From a virus: 25,625 nt of DNA. The DNA lies in IMG/VR virus record IMGVR_UViG_3300046660_000438, positions 1-25,625 of that record. One strand, written 5' to 3'. Below are positions 5,418-12,307 of this stretch, piece after piece. The notes below the pieces were generated by a model. The model worked only from the letters and a program-made list of their open reading frames with translations, did no database searches and was not told the origin of the DNA. A program made the translations under genes and the position numbers. Within the stretch, counting starts at the first letter, position 1; each line of letters starts with the position of its first letter.

Positions 5418-7004
5418 CTACTCCGGCCGGTACGACGGACGCCCGGGCCCCCTCCGCTTCGGCTCATCGGCCACCGCCCACACGGGCACCACCGACACAC
5501 CGTCGCCCGGCCGCAGCTCCACACGACGGATCAACCTGCCAAGCAGGACCCGTTTCGAGGGAACGCTGATCGTGTCCCACTCGGCGATGAGCCCGATGAC
5601 CGTTTCACGGAACGGCACTGGGGACGCCGGCGCAGCTTCAGGATTCGGCAGCTCGTCGAGCGCGCGCTGCGCTTCGTCCCGGGTCTTCTGGTGCTTCTCC
5701 CGGGCCCGCAGGTAGGTGTCCCGCGGCACGTCGCCGAGGGTGTACGCCTCGAAGGCGCGGTCGATCGCGGCCGCGGCCCTCTCGATATCCCGCTCGAACT
5801 TCGCCCGCTGCTGGTCGACATCGGGCTCACGGCGCGGCTGCGGCACCGCTACCTTCCCGGCGACGATGTCGTCGATCTCCTGCCGCAGATCGACGAGCCA
5901 CCTCAGCACCTCGTCCTCGACGACGACTCGACGCACCCACACGGCGTCATGCGTGACCGCCCGCCGGGACCGCGCGTTGCACCGATACGCCTTGCCTCGC
6001 TCCTGCCGCGTCTGGTGGATCATCCCCGAGCCGCCGCACAGCCCGCAGCGCACAAGACCAGCGAGCGGGTACACGGGCGCAAGCGCGCGCCGCGGCGTGT
6101 TGCGCCGGACGAGCCGCATGTCCTTGTAGTTGTCCCACTCGTCGCCGTCGACCAAGGATTCGTGCTCGGCGGCAAGGTGGCGATAGTGCTCTGTGTTCTT
6201 GCATTTGGCCGGATCGCCGCACGGGGCCTCCGGGTTGTGGACGTACAGCAGGCCGGCGGCGAAGCCGCTGTCCATGTACACCTTGATGCCCTGGTCCTGC
6301 CAGCGGGCGCCGCGGGTGTTGAGGATGCCGCGATCGTTCCACCGTTCCGCGATCTTCCCGAACCCGGTCTTCCCCTTGACGTAGTCCTGGAATGCCTCGA
6401 CGGACAGCTCCGCCTCGTCGGGCAGCGCCTCGTACCGCTCCTCTTGGATGCTCCACCCTCCGTGCCCGTCCGGGATGCGCCGGGGGTGCCAGAGGTAGCC
6501 GAAGCGGCGCCCGCCTGCCGCGGGTAGTCCGAGGCTGCGGCGCAGTTCGTGGGTTTCTTTCCACTGCTCGCCCGCGCGATCACTCTCGAACGCGGCGAGT
6601 TCGAGGAGCATGCCGCGGGTGAACCTTCCGACGGCGGTTTTGGCGTCGACCTCCTCGGTCGCGCTGATGAGTTCGCCGCCAACGTTCTCGATGCGGGCGA
6701 GGTTGATCGCGACGCCGTGCCGGTTGCGGCCGAAGCGGCTGAACTTCCAGGACCATAGTTCTCGCTCGGGGCGGCCGGCGTCCTCGATGAGCTCGATGGC
6801 CCGCATGACCTGGCGCTTGAAGTTCCGGCCGGTCGCGTCCTCGTCGATGATCCACTCGGCGACGTACCGTCCTCGACGGGCGGCGGCTTCCTCGACGGCC
6901 TTCGTCTGAAGCTCGATGCTGATCATCTCTTCGCGCCACGTCGAAACGCGGGCGTACCCGATCACCGGTCGTGGCTGGATCAGCGTAGATGCAATCGTGC
7001 TCAT
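5418..7004 (-). CDS. int: Large serine recombinase, phage integrase
   Basis: The enzyme joins attP to the host attB. From the ATG at 7002-7004 it has 528 aa. The nucleophile is Ser21 in YARVS. The resolvase domain continues through the KFSRFGRN and FTRGMLLELAAFESDR segments. The recombinase domain follows (GFGKIAERWNDRGI, YMDSGFAAGLLYV), then a zinc-ribbon domain (RCGLCGG, YRCNARS) and a coiled-coil region (REKHQKTRDEAQRAL). The usual fourth zinc Cys seems replaced by His in VTHDAVWV. I prefer this start because a GGGGGG run lies upstream and the extra 25 residues from a GTG at 7077-7079 are not domain-like; an ATG at 7017-7019 is another choice. It is probably co-transcribed with the small gene upstream. 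Confidence 0.92.
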   Translation of the reverse strand: MSTIASTLIQPRPVIGYARVSTWREEMISIELQTKAVEEAAARRGRYVAEWIIDEDATGRNFKRQVMRAIELIEDAGRPERELWSWKFSRFGRNRHGVAINLARIENVGGELISATEEVDAKTAVGRFTRGMLLELAAFESDRAGEQWKETHELRRSLGLPAAGGRRFGYLWHPRRIPDGHGGWSIQEERYEALPDEAELSVEAFQDYVKGKTGFGKIAERWNDRGILNTRGARWQDQGIKVYMDSGFAAGLLYVHNPEAPCGDPAKCKNTEHYRHLAAEHESLVDGDEWDNYKDMRLVRRNTPRRALAPVYPLAGLVRCGLCGGSGMIHQTRQERGKAYRCNARSRRAVTHDAVWVRRVVVEDEVLRWLVDLRQEIDDIVAGKVAVPQPRREPDVDQQRAKFERDIERAAAAIDRAFEAYTLGDVPRDTYLRAREKHQKTRDEAQRALDELPNPEAAPASPVPFRETVIGLIAEWDTISVPSKRVLLGRLIRRVELRPGDGVSVVPVWAVADEPKRRGPGRPSYRPE

Positions 7005-7101
7005 GCCATGGCCCCCCATGTCGTGCTGTCGTACGTGGTGCTGTTCTTCCGCGGCGCGGTGCTCAGCCGGCGTTGGCACCGCGCCTGCGTCGGAAGGGAG
7101 G

Positions 7102-7386
7102 CTATCCGGGCGGGCCGTCAGTGAGGTCCGACGGCGGTTTCCCGTCCCAGTTCTGGATCCAAAGCTGGTTTTCGACGATGTAGCGGATGTAGCCGCGCAT
7201 TTCGTCGAAGCACTTCTGGGTCATGGCCCCTTCGGCGACGAGCCAGACGAAGCGTCCTTGCTGCTCTGCCGGGTAGATGGCCCTCCCTCCGGGGAGGCTG
7301 GGCACCATCACCATGTCGAATTCGGGTGTTGCCTGGCCCGCCTCTCGCGGCTCGTCCTCACGCGGTTCGTCCGCCTCGTTTGCCAT
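7102..7386 (-). CDS. Small acidic protein upstream of the integrase (94 aa)
   Basis: The ATG at 7384-7386 follows AAGGGGG at good spacing. The N-terminal 25 residues are highly acidic and disordered-looking; the rest has a mixed fold (FDMVMVPSLPGG, GRFVWLVAEG) and an aromatic helix (GYIRYIVENQLWIQNWD). It has no HTH or membrane helix. It precedes the integrase in the same direction with a short gap, so the two are probably one transcript. Directionality factors of serine integrases are small, diverse proteins without a common motif, so such a role is possible but unproven. Otherwise unknown. Confidence 0.7.
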   Translation of the reverse strand: MANEADEPREDEPREAGQATPEFDMVMVPSLPGGRAIYPAEQQGRFVWLVAEGAMTQKCFDEMRGYIRYIVENQLWIQNWDGKPPSDLTDGPPG

Positions 7387-7411
7387 CGGACCCCCTTGTT
7401 GCTGGGTGCAC

Positions 7412-7447
7412 CGCACGCATGCACTGGAGTGCCTGCACATGCGTGCG
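7412..7447. promoter_or_regulatory. 10-bp inverted repeat upstream of the integrase operon
   Basis: CGCACGCATG (7412-7421) and CATGCGTGCG (7438-7447) are perfect inverted copies. A second dyad, GCACT-GG-AGTGC (7421-7432), lies within. The element is 26-61 nt upstream of the first integrase-operon start, a position suited to an operator or an RNA leader hairpin controlling integrase expression. Confidence 0.5.
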
Positions 7448-7519
7448 CAATCGACTTAAACGCGCCCCCCAGGCGGTCCGCTGACAATGCCATATGTGGT
7501 GACGTTGTGAACAGAGCGA

Positions 7520-7540
7520 AGCGGAAAGTTACTTTCCGCT
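7520..7540. terminator. Perfect 21-bp palindrome behind the HTH repressor gene
   Basis: AGCGGAAAGT and ACTTTCCGCT flank one T. On the minus strand it follows the repressor stop by about 20 nt, so it would form a hairpin with a 3-nt loop at the end of that mRNA. The sequence after it is only weakly U-rich (TCGCTCTGTTC). It probably separates the repressor transcript from the integrase operon, but a protein-binding dyad is also possible. Confidence 0.55.
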
Positions 7541-7559
7541 GTCAGCCCTGGCCAGAGCT

Positions 7560-7964
7560 TTACCTTGCGCGGCGCCGCAAGACGATCTGCGCCAGCTCGT
7601 CAAGCTCCTTGATGCCGTCCTTGTCGAGCTCCTCGATCCGCGCGATGAGGACACGCGTGTCGTGATCCTCGTTCCAGTGCTCGGTCAGGCCGAGGAACTG
7701 GGCACCGGCAGCCCGCTTTACGGCCGTCTCCGGGAGGTCGAGGCCGGCGGCCAGGGCGTACAGCTGCGCCTCGGTGGGGGCCTTGATGACGCGCCCCTGG
7801 ACAAGGTTGTCGAGGGTGCCACGGGTCCAGAGCGGGCCGTCCTCAGGGTGTCCCGGGTCTACGCAGGCGGCGGCGAGTTTGCGGAGGCCGAGTCCGAGCT
7901 CCTCCATGCGAGTGCGCACGAGGTCTCCCAGGTCCGTCCGCCTCATGGGTTCTTCGGCTGTCAT
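7560..7964 (-). CDS. HTH regulator, probable lysogeny (CI-like) repressor
   Basis: The ATG at 7962-7964 follows an AGGAG/GAGG-rich leader; the long upstream extension of the frame covers the operator region and is not used. The 134-aa product starts with LGDLVRTRMEELGLGLRKLA and continues through a WTRGTLDNLVQG recognition-helix-like segment and an AAGLDLPETAVKRAAG helix. This is a variant XRE fold common in actinobacteria, with an insertion (DPGHPEDGP) before the recognition helix. A helical tail rich in Asp, Glu and Arg follows, perhaps for dimerisation. It is transcribed away from a shared region holding three similar operator-like sites, opposite a second HTH gene heading the early operon. 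That is the layout of a repressor/Cro switch; the role is inferred from this. Confidence 0.72.
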   Translation of the reverse strand: MTAEEPMRRTDLGDLVRTRMEELGLGLRKLAAACVDPGHPEDGPLWTRGTLDNLVQGRVIKAPTEAQLYALAAGLDLPETAVKRAAGAQFLGLTEHWNEDHDTRVLIARIEELDKDGIKELDELAQIVLRRRAR

Positions 7965-8064
7965 CGTCCTCGTCTCCTGGCCGCAAGGGTGGGGGTGTGT
8001 CCATGTGACCGCTGATACGTGCGTGCCGTCTGCGCTGTTCAGAGTGTCGACCCGCGATGTTACT

Positions 8065-8079
8065 TGGGCACAGTGTCCA
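8065..8079. promoter_or_regulatory. Operator-like site O1
   Basis: TGGGCACAGTGTCCA is a 15-bp pseudo-palindrome (TGGnCAC-GTGnCCA). It is part of a 20-bp arm at 8060-8079 that is repeated inverted at 8154-8173 with 19 of 20 positions matching. It lies about 100 bp upstream of the minus-strand repressor start. Confidence 0.6.
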
Positions 8080-8153
8080 CGTTCCTGGCCGGGTAGCGCC
8101 AGGCCGCCCTGAGAGCTTGGCCAAATTCTCACGCAACCGGGTGTCCAAGAATC

Positions 8154-8168
8154 TGGACACAGTGCCCA
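8154..8168. promoter_or_regulatory. Operator-like site O2
   Basis: TGGACACAGTGCCCA is the second copy of the pseudo-palindrome and the inverted partner of O1 within the 8154-8173 arm. A further exact half-site, GTGTCCA (8141-8147), lies 6 bp to its left, forming a perfect 7-bp dyad with the first half of O2. Centre-to-centre distance to O1 is 89 bp. Confidence 0.6.
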
Positions 8169-8199
8169 AGTAATGCCATGCTGGAGCTGTCCAAAAACT

Positions 8200-8214
8200 T
8201 GGTCACTCCGTCCA
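8200..8214. promoter_or_regulatory. Operator-like site O3 next to the early-gene ribosome binding site
   Basis: TGGTCACTCCGTCCA is a weaker copy of the same pattern, also read as CTTGG...CCAAG (8198-8216). It lies 46 bp from O2 and runs into the AAGAGG ribosome binding site (8214-8219) of the early HTH gene. A bound regulator here would block early-operon expression. Confidence 0.5.
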
Positions 8215-8226
8215 AGAGGTATGCGC

Positions 8227-8544
8227 GTGACACCTGAACCAGCCCAACCCGAACCCCGATACGTCCTCCTCGACCCGGACCTCCTCCGCAGGCTGATGGA
8301 GCGCACCGGCACAGGACACAGCATCAGCGGCCGCGAACTCGCCCGCCGCGTCAACGTCCCTCACGGAACGATCGACAACCTCCTCAACGGCAACATCAAG
8401 AGCCAGCCGTCCGAGGTTGCGCACGGCATCTGCCGGACCATCGGCGTCGACGTCCTCGTCCTGTGGGCCCCCGCCGGCCGCGCAGTCCCGGCCGGGCCGG
8501 AAGACGTAGGCACTCTCACCCAGCGCTCGGCGGTCGCAGCATGA
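8227..8544 (+). CDS. HTH protein heading the early operon (Cro-like)
   Basis: I chose the GTG at 8227 because AAGAGG (8214-8219) is 7 nt upstream; the ATG at 8221 would have almost no spacing. The 105-aa product holds an XRE-type helix-turn-helix: LLRRLMERTG, ISGRELARRVNVPHGTIDNL, then a SEVAHGICRTIGVD helix. The first and last 20 residues look flexible. It faces the larger HTH repressor across the operator region and is the first gene of the long early operon, so a Cro-like or lytic-activator role is likely. It is coupled to the next gene by ATGA. Confidence 0.75.
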   Translation: MTPEPAQPEPRYVLLDPDLLRRLMERTGTGHSISGRELARRVNVPHGTIDNLLNGNIKSQPSEVAHGICRTIGVDVLVLWAPAGRAVPAGPEDVGTLTQRSAVAA

Positions 8545-8771
8545 CCGCCGACCGGTTTCCGGCCACGTCCTGCCTGCCGGCCCGTACCCAGGCTGTCCGC
8601 GCCGCTGCTGCCGCACTGCTTGACGCGGTGGCTGAGCGGGCCTCGCGGACACCTCGCGAGGCGGCTGAGGCCGCTTGGTACCCCGGTCACCGGCTCGGTT
8701 CGGTCGAAGCCATCGAGGCCGAGATCATCCGCCGCCGCACGGCCGACGCGGACCACCGCGCCGCCGCCTGA
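8541..8771 (+). CDS. Small Ala-rich hypothetical protein (76 aa)
   Basis: The start overlaps the stop of the HTH gene (ATGA at 8541-8544). The product is helical and Ala/Arg-rich, with segments TQAVRAAAAALLDAVAER and GSVEAIEAEIIRRRTA and a WYPGHR turn between them. It has no Cys and no membrane helix. It is the second gene of the early operon. Its family and function are not recognised. Confidence 0.62.
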   Translation: MTADRFPATSCLPARTQAVRAAAAALLDAVAERASRTPREAAEAAWYPGHRLGSVEAIEAEIIRRRTADADHRAAA

Positions 8772-8864
8772 TCCATCCCTGAACGCGCCGAAGGGCCGTC
8801 CCGACTGCCAGGCCCGGACGACCCCACGACTCGGCGACTCCACCCACAGAAAGCAGAGGTCACC

Positions 8865-9308
8865 GTGACCACATCATTTCAGACGCCCGTGCTGAGCACC
8901 GGACCCGTACCGCTCCACCAGGCGCCGATTGCCCGCCCGACGACCCTGCCGACGGTGTTCCGGGCTGCTGCCCGTCTGATCGTGACGAACGGCCATTACC
9001 AGGGCGACTACCTGCCCGACGTTTTCGACCGGGAGATGTGCATCCCGCACTTCCTGCGCCCGATGTGCATTCTCGCCGCGTTGAAGTGCGTGGTGTCGGG
9101 TGATCCGCATCTGACGTCGCTGCTGGCTGACGAGGCGATCGGTGTTCTCGCACTGCGGCTGGAGGTCGACGGCGAGGGTCCGGAGTACAGCGGGATCTTC
9201 GACCTGGAGGCGCATGTCTCCGCGTGGGGCGACCTGGAGGGTCGGACAGTCGAGTCGGTTGTCGCGGTGCTGGAGGCGGCTGCGGACGCGTCGGAGGTGT
9301 CCGCGTGA
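8865..9308 (+). CDS. Hypothetical protein, possibly DUF6197-like (147 aa)
   Basis: The GTG start follows GCAGAGG. After a flexible N-terminus (about 30 residues), the core has AARLIVTNGHYQGDYLPD, then a Cys-containing MCILAALKCVVSG helix. The pattern of an aromatic-Gly-Asp-Tyr-Leu-Pro turn followed by CxLxAL reminds me of DUF6197 proteins of actinobacteria and their phages. This is recalled and not searched. Function unknown. The stop overlaps the next start (GTGA). Confidence 0.72.
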   Translation: MTTSFQTPVLSTGPVPLHQAPIARPTTLPTVFRAAARLIVTNGHYQGDYLPDVFDREMCIPHFLRPMCILAALKCVVSGDPHLTSLLADEAIGVLALRLEVDGEGPEYSGIFDLEAHVSAWGDLEGRTVESVVAVLEAAADASEVSA

Positions 9309-10096
9309 TCGCCCGGTCGGTGAATGCGGCGGCGGATGTCATCCACCGCGCGCAGGTGAATGGGGCGGTCACGGCGGCTGGGCTGGCTATGGCGTTGGAG
9401 TCGGCGCAGATGCTGATGTCGCCGGAGATGGCGCACCGCATGGCGGAGTTGGAGCAGGCGGAGACGGTGCTGCGGGCTCGGGTCGCCGAGTTGGAGGCAC
9501 AGCAAGAGCGGCGTCGGGTTCGTCTCGTAGCGCTCCAGAACGACGCGCTGAACATGCGGGGCACGCTCTCCCCGAACGGGGAGCAGCGGAAGGTGCCGAT
9601 GCCGTTGGGCGAGACGCTCACCCCGGCTGTGGAGTGGCTCGTCAACCGGGTTGCTGAGCTGGAGGCGGAGCGGCACTCGACGAACGAGGCGCTGGACGAC
9701 GCGGTGCAGGCCCTGCGCGCGGACCGGGCCGAGCCCGCCAAGGGACCGTCGGCGGCCGAGTCGGCGGACCGGTGGACCGCGCTGTTCGCGCCGACGCAGG
9801 CGCTGCGGGTGGAGGCCGAGCGGCCTGGGGCCTGCGACGCGTGCGGCTCCCTGCCGGAGCAGTGGTGCCCGGACTGCGCGGCCTGCAAGGCGGGCTGCCA
9901 TGGCGGACACGTCGACAACCCGTGCGGGCACGCGAACGCGCCGTGGGCCAATACCGAGGCTGTGCCGCCCCGGGTACAGGCGATGCGGGCTCTGCTGGAC
10001 GGGCAGCGTGCCGCGGTTGAGGACCCGCACGACGGGCCCCTCCACCACGACTACCGGGTGCCCCGGGACCTGCCCGAGACGGGCGGCACCCGATGA
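9305..10096 (+). CDS. Coiled-coil protein with Cys-rich C-terminal domain (263 aa)
   Basis: The GTG overlaps the previous stop, fixing the start. Residues about 35-85 form a heptad coiled coil (AHRMAELEQAETVLRARVAE). A conserved-looking middle (LGETLTPAVEWLVNRVAELE) begins a second helix to about 145. The C-terminal third has CDACGSLPEQWCPDCAACK and further Cys/His (CHGG, PCGH), likely binding two zinc ions. Coiled coil plus zinc site suggests a DNA- or protein-interaction adaptor. It is tightly coupled to its neighbours. Not assigned to a named family. Confidence 0.72.
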   Translation: MIARSVNAAADVIHRAQVNGAVTAAGLAMALESAQMLMSPEMAHRMAELEQAETVLRARVAELEAQQERRRVRLVALQNDALNMRGTLSPNGEQRKVPMPLGETLTPAVEWLVNRVAELEAERHSTNEALDDAVQALRADRAEPAKGPSAAESADRWTALFAPTQALRVEAERPGACDACGSLPEQWCPDCAACKAGCHGGHVDNPCGHANAPWANTEAVPPRVQAMRALLDGQRAAVEDPHDGPLHHDYRVPRDLPETGGTR

Positions 10097-10332
10097 CCTG
10101 CCACACCTCGGCGACGGACGTCGTCGCCTGCCTGTCCCTCGCGATCGGCATCTTCGGCGCCTCGCTGGTCCCGTTCTTCCTCCTCATCAACGCCGAGTGG
10201 GCGGACTTCGACCCGCGCCCGGCCCTCCGTCGTGCGGCCGGCCCGGTGGGGGCGGCCGTGCGGAACACGGCCCTTGACGCGGCTGCGCTGATCGTCCTGC
10301 TCACCACCAGCCCGAAGGGGGCGCTCCGATGA
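10093..10332 (+). CDS. Small membrane protein (79 aa)
   Basis: The ATG overlaps the previous stop. One clear membrane helix covers about residues 9-33 (VVACLSLAIGIFGASLVPFF); a weaker hydrophobic segment lies near the C-terminus (ALDAAALIVLLTT). The short basic loop between them (RPALRRAAG) suggests a cytoplasmic centre. It is the only membrane protein in this part of the early operon. Function unknown. Confidence 0.65.
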   Translation: MTCHTSATDVVACLSLAIGIFGASLVPFFLLINAEWADFDPRPALRRAAGPVGAAVRNTALDAAALIVLLTTSPKGALR

Positions 10333-10559
10333 GGTACCGCGCCTTGATGACCCAGACCGCCTCGTGCGTCGTCGAGTTCGAGGCTCCCGAGGACGCAACT
10401 CCGGAGCAGCTCGAAGCCGCCGCGCTGTCGGCCGACACCCCGACCCTCTGCCACCAGTGCGCGTCGGACCGCAACCAGTCGCTGAACATCGAAGGCGAGT
10501 GGGAGCTCATGGTCGACGACAGCACCGGCAAGCCCGAGATCCACGTGGACGGTGCCTGA
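10329..10559 (+). CDS. Small acidic protein with CxxC (76 aa)
   Basis: It starts at an ATGA overlap with the gene before. The product is acidic, with a beta-like start (SCVVEFEAPEDATPEQLEA), a CHQC pair at about residues 41-44, and a closing LMVDDSTGKPEIHVDG. A single CxxC plus Cys13 could bind a metal, but this is uncertain. Its TGA shares one base with the next ATG (TGATG). No family recognised. Confidence 0.62.
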   Translation: MRYRALMTQTASCVVEFEAPEDATPEQLEAAALSADTPTLCHQCASDRNQSLNIEGEWELMVDDSTGKPEIHVDGA

Positions 10560-10960
10560 TGAACCACTCCTCAAAGCCCGGCCTCTCATTCAGCCTCGGC
10601 GCCAACCACCTCCACGGCGTCCTCCGCGTCGACCAGATCCGCACCGATGACCTCGTGCAGCTCGTCGCCGGATGGGGTGACGAGGACACCCGCGCCGACG
10701 TGATCGCCGCGCTCGACGAGCTGGCCGCAGTCGTCACCGGGGTGGCCCGCGAGGGCGAGTTGGACGCGGCGATCGAGCAGGTCGAGGACGTCGCGTCGAT
10801 GGACACCGCGCAGGTCGAGGTCCGGATGTCGGATGTCCGTCGTCTGCTGGCCGAACTGTCCGAGGTGGCTCGGGTGTTGTTCCGGTTCGGGTCGAAGGGC
10901 CCGTCGGTGCACCTCGCGAAGAGCCCGCTTCCGGAGCAGTCGGATCGGCGGTCGGCATGA
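10559..10960 (+). CDS. Hypothetical protein (133 aa)
   Basis: The start is at the TGATG overlap with the previous gene; the open frame upstream is a shadow of that gene. The N-terminus has a beta-like repeat (LSFSLGANHLHGVLRV); the rest is helical with a conspicuous acidic pattern (DEDTRADVIAALDELAAVVTG, VRRLLAELSEVARVL). No Cys cluster or membrane helix. It overlaps the next start by ATGA, so its stoichiometry is tied to the neighbours. Function unknown. Confidence 0.65.
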   Translation: MNHSSKPGLSFSLGANHLHGVLRVDQIRTDDLVQLVAGWGDEDTRADVIAALDELAAVVTGVAREGELDAAIEQVEDVASMDTAQVEVRMSDVRRLLAELSEVARVLFRFGSKGPSVHLAKSPLPEQSDRRSA

Positions 10961-11436
10961 GTGCCCGCCGTCAGATCATCGCCGCGCTGTCCGAGGACAG
11001 CATGGGCGGAATCGCCACCCTCCACGACGTCGCCCACGCCGAGCAGCTCGTCGACGCACACCGCGCCGAGGTCCTCGCCGAGGCCACCACGTGGCTCGTC
11101 AAGAAAGCCCGCGAGTACCGCGCCACCAGGAACAAGCTGGGTCGGACGCAAGCCGACACAACCGCCGTACTGGCTTCGAAGATCGCCCGGGGTGCGGTCC
11201 GCCCGGACAACCGGCTGATGCTGCCCGATCCCAAGTTCTTCGAGGTCGACCGCACCTACGCCGCAGACCGGTGGCAATTCCACTGCCTCGCCGTGACCAG
11301 CCACCCGCGCACAGGAGAGGCCCGCGCGATCGGCTGGTACACGAGCAAGACCGGACTGCCGTCGGTCGAGGCGCTCGACCCGGACGACTGGGAGCACGGC
11401 GGCTGGGCCGAGGTCACCGAGGACGGTGCCGCATGA
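10957..11436 (+). CDS. Hypothetical protein (159 aa)
   Basis: It starts in an ATGA overlap. The N-terminal half is helical (ARRQIIAALSEDSM, AEVLAEATTWLVKKAREY). The C-terminal half is beta-rich with aromatic residues (DRWQFHCLAVTSHP, ARAIGWYTSKTG, DDWEHGGWAEV). The two-part layout and even composition indicate a real folded protein. No catalytic motif is seen. It lies in the run of unknown genes before the recombination module. Confidence 0.68.
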   Translation: MSARRQIIAALSEDSMGGIATLHDVAHAEQLVDAHRAEVLAEATTWLVKKAREYRATRNKLGRTQADTTAVLASKIARGAVRPDNRLMLPDPKFFEVDRTYAADRWQFHCLAVTSHPRTGEARAIGWYTSKTGLPSVEALDPDDWEHGGWAEVTEDGAA

Positions 11437-12011
11437 GCGACAACCTCGCGAAGGCCCGCGCCGCAGTCGCCCCGCTTATCGCCCACGACACCGGAGACCG
11501 CCCCCGGTGGCGAATCATCCACACCGACAGCGAATCACCCTCCGGAGTCGCCCTCACCTGCACCGGCGACAACAGCGACGCACTCCACATGATCGACGAC
11601 TACCCGGGCGGACCCACCCGCGACGAGGAGGGTGTCTACGACTGCTGCCCGTGGCCGCAGTTCGAGACGTACTCCCCGGTGCTGGCCGCGTACCTGGTGG
11701 CGCTGCTCAACGCGGACGCCGAGGAGAAGGCCACCGCTCCGGCGGCGACGGCCACTCCCGCCGGGCCCACGGGTCGCGTCGCTCAACTCCTCGACGCAAT
11801 CCGCACCGCACGCGGCCGCTGGACCACCGTCACCGCCTTCCGGTTCTACCGCGACCACATCCGCGACCTCGACCACCTGCCGAACACGCAGTGCCGCGCC
11901 GTCGCCCGCGGTGATCTCCGCGACCTCGCGGCCTGGGGCCACCTGCTCCGGCACGAGGAGCCGGGCCGCCAGTACTACACGCTCAAAGCCCGGAAGGAAG
12001 GCCGCCCGTGA
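11433..12011 (+). CDS. Hypothetical two-part protein, possible winged-helix C-terminus (192 aa)
   Basis: The ATG overlaps the stop before it. Residues 1-90 have beta-like and acidic segments ending in a YDCCPWPQF motif and a helix (LAAYLVALLNADAEE). A Pro/Ala/Thr linker (95-108) leads to a C-terminal domain with VAQLLDAIRTARGRWTTVTA, FYRDHI, RGDLRDLAAWGHL and a final QYYTLK strand. Its helix-helix-hairpin order suggests a winged helix. If so, it may bind DNA. The assignment is by eye only. Confidence 0.65.
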   Translation: MSDNLAKARAAVAPLIAHDTGDRPRWRIIHTDSESPSGVALTCTGDNSDALHMIDDYPGGPTRDEEGVYDCCPWPQFETYSPVLAAYLVALLNADAEEKATAPAATATPAGPTGRVAQLLDAIRTARGRWTTVTAFRFYRDHIRDLDHLPNTQCRAVARGDLRDLAAWGHLLRHEEPGRQYYTLKARKEGRP

Positions 12012-12307
12012 GCGCCCGCACCGACATCCTCGACGCCCTCCAGCGCGCCGGATACAAGCACCGCGAGGCTGGCAGCCTGCTGGAGCGGGCCGACAAGGAA
12101 CCCCAAACCCCCACCGGACTCGGCGACCCCGAGTTCCCCACCACCCTCGACGGCGGCCACGCCCTGATCATCGAATACGGCGACTGCGAGTTCTACGGCA
12201 ACTGCCAGTGCGGCAAGGCGCTCGGCATGGTCACGCCCGACAAGTTCCGCGACGACGTGTTCGGCGGCAAGTGGGAGCGCCACGTCATGACGGAGGTGGC
12301 GGGCTGA
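12008..12307 (+). CDS. Hypothetical protein with Cys pair (99 aa)
   Basis: The GTG at 12008 overlaps the previous TGA. The start of the product is helical (DILDALQRAGYKHREAGSLL) and the centre is beta-like with CEFYGNCQCGKALG, three Cys close together. It ends KFRDDVFGGKWERHVM. The TGA shares one base with the ATG of the exonuclease gene, so it is translated just ahead of it. Unknown function. Confidence 0.65.
   Translation: MSARTDILDALQRAGYKHREAGSLLERADKEPQTPTGLGDPEFPTTLDGGHALIIEYGDCEFYGNCQCGKALGMVTPDKFRDDVFGGKWERHVMTEVAG

Noticed and set aside
5220-6527. 435-codon open frame on the plus strand
   Set aside because: It runs antisense through the serine integrase and through the U-tailed terminator and attP dyad. 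Its composition is typical of a shadow frame in GC-rich DNA.
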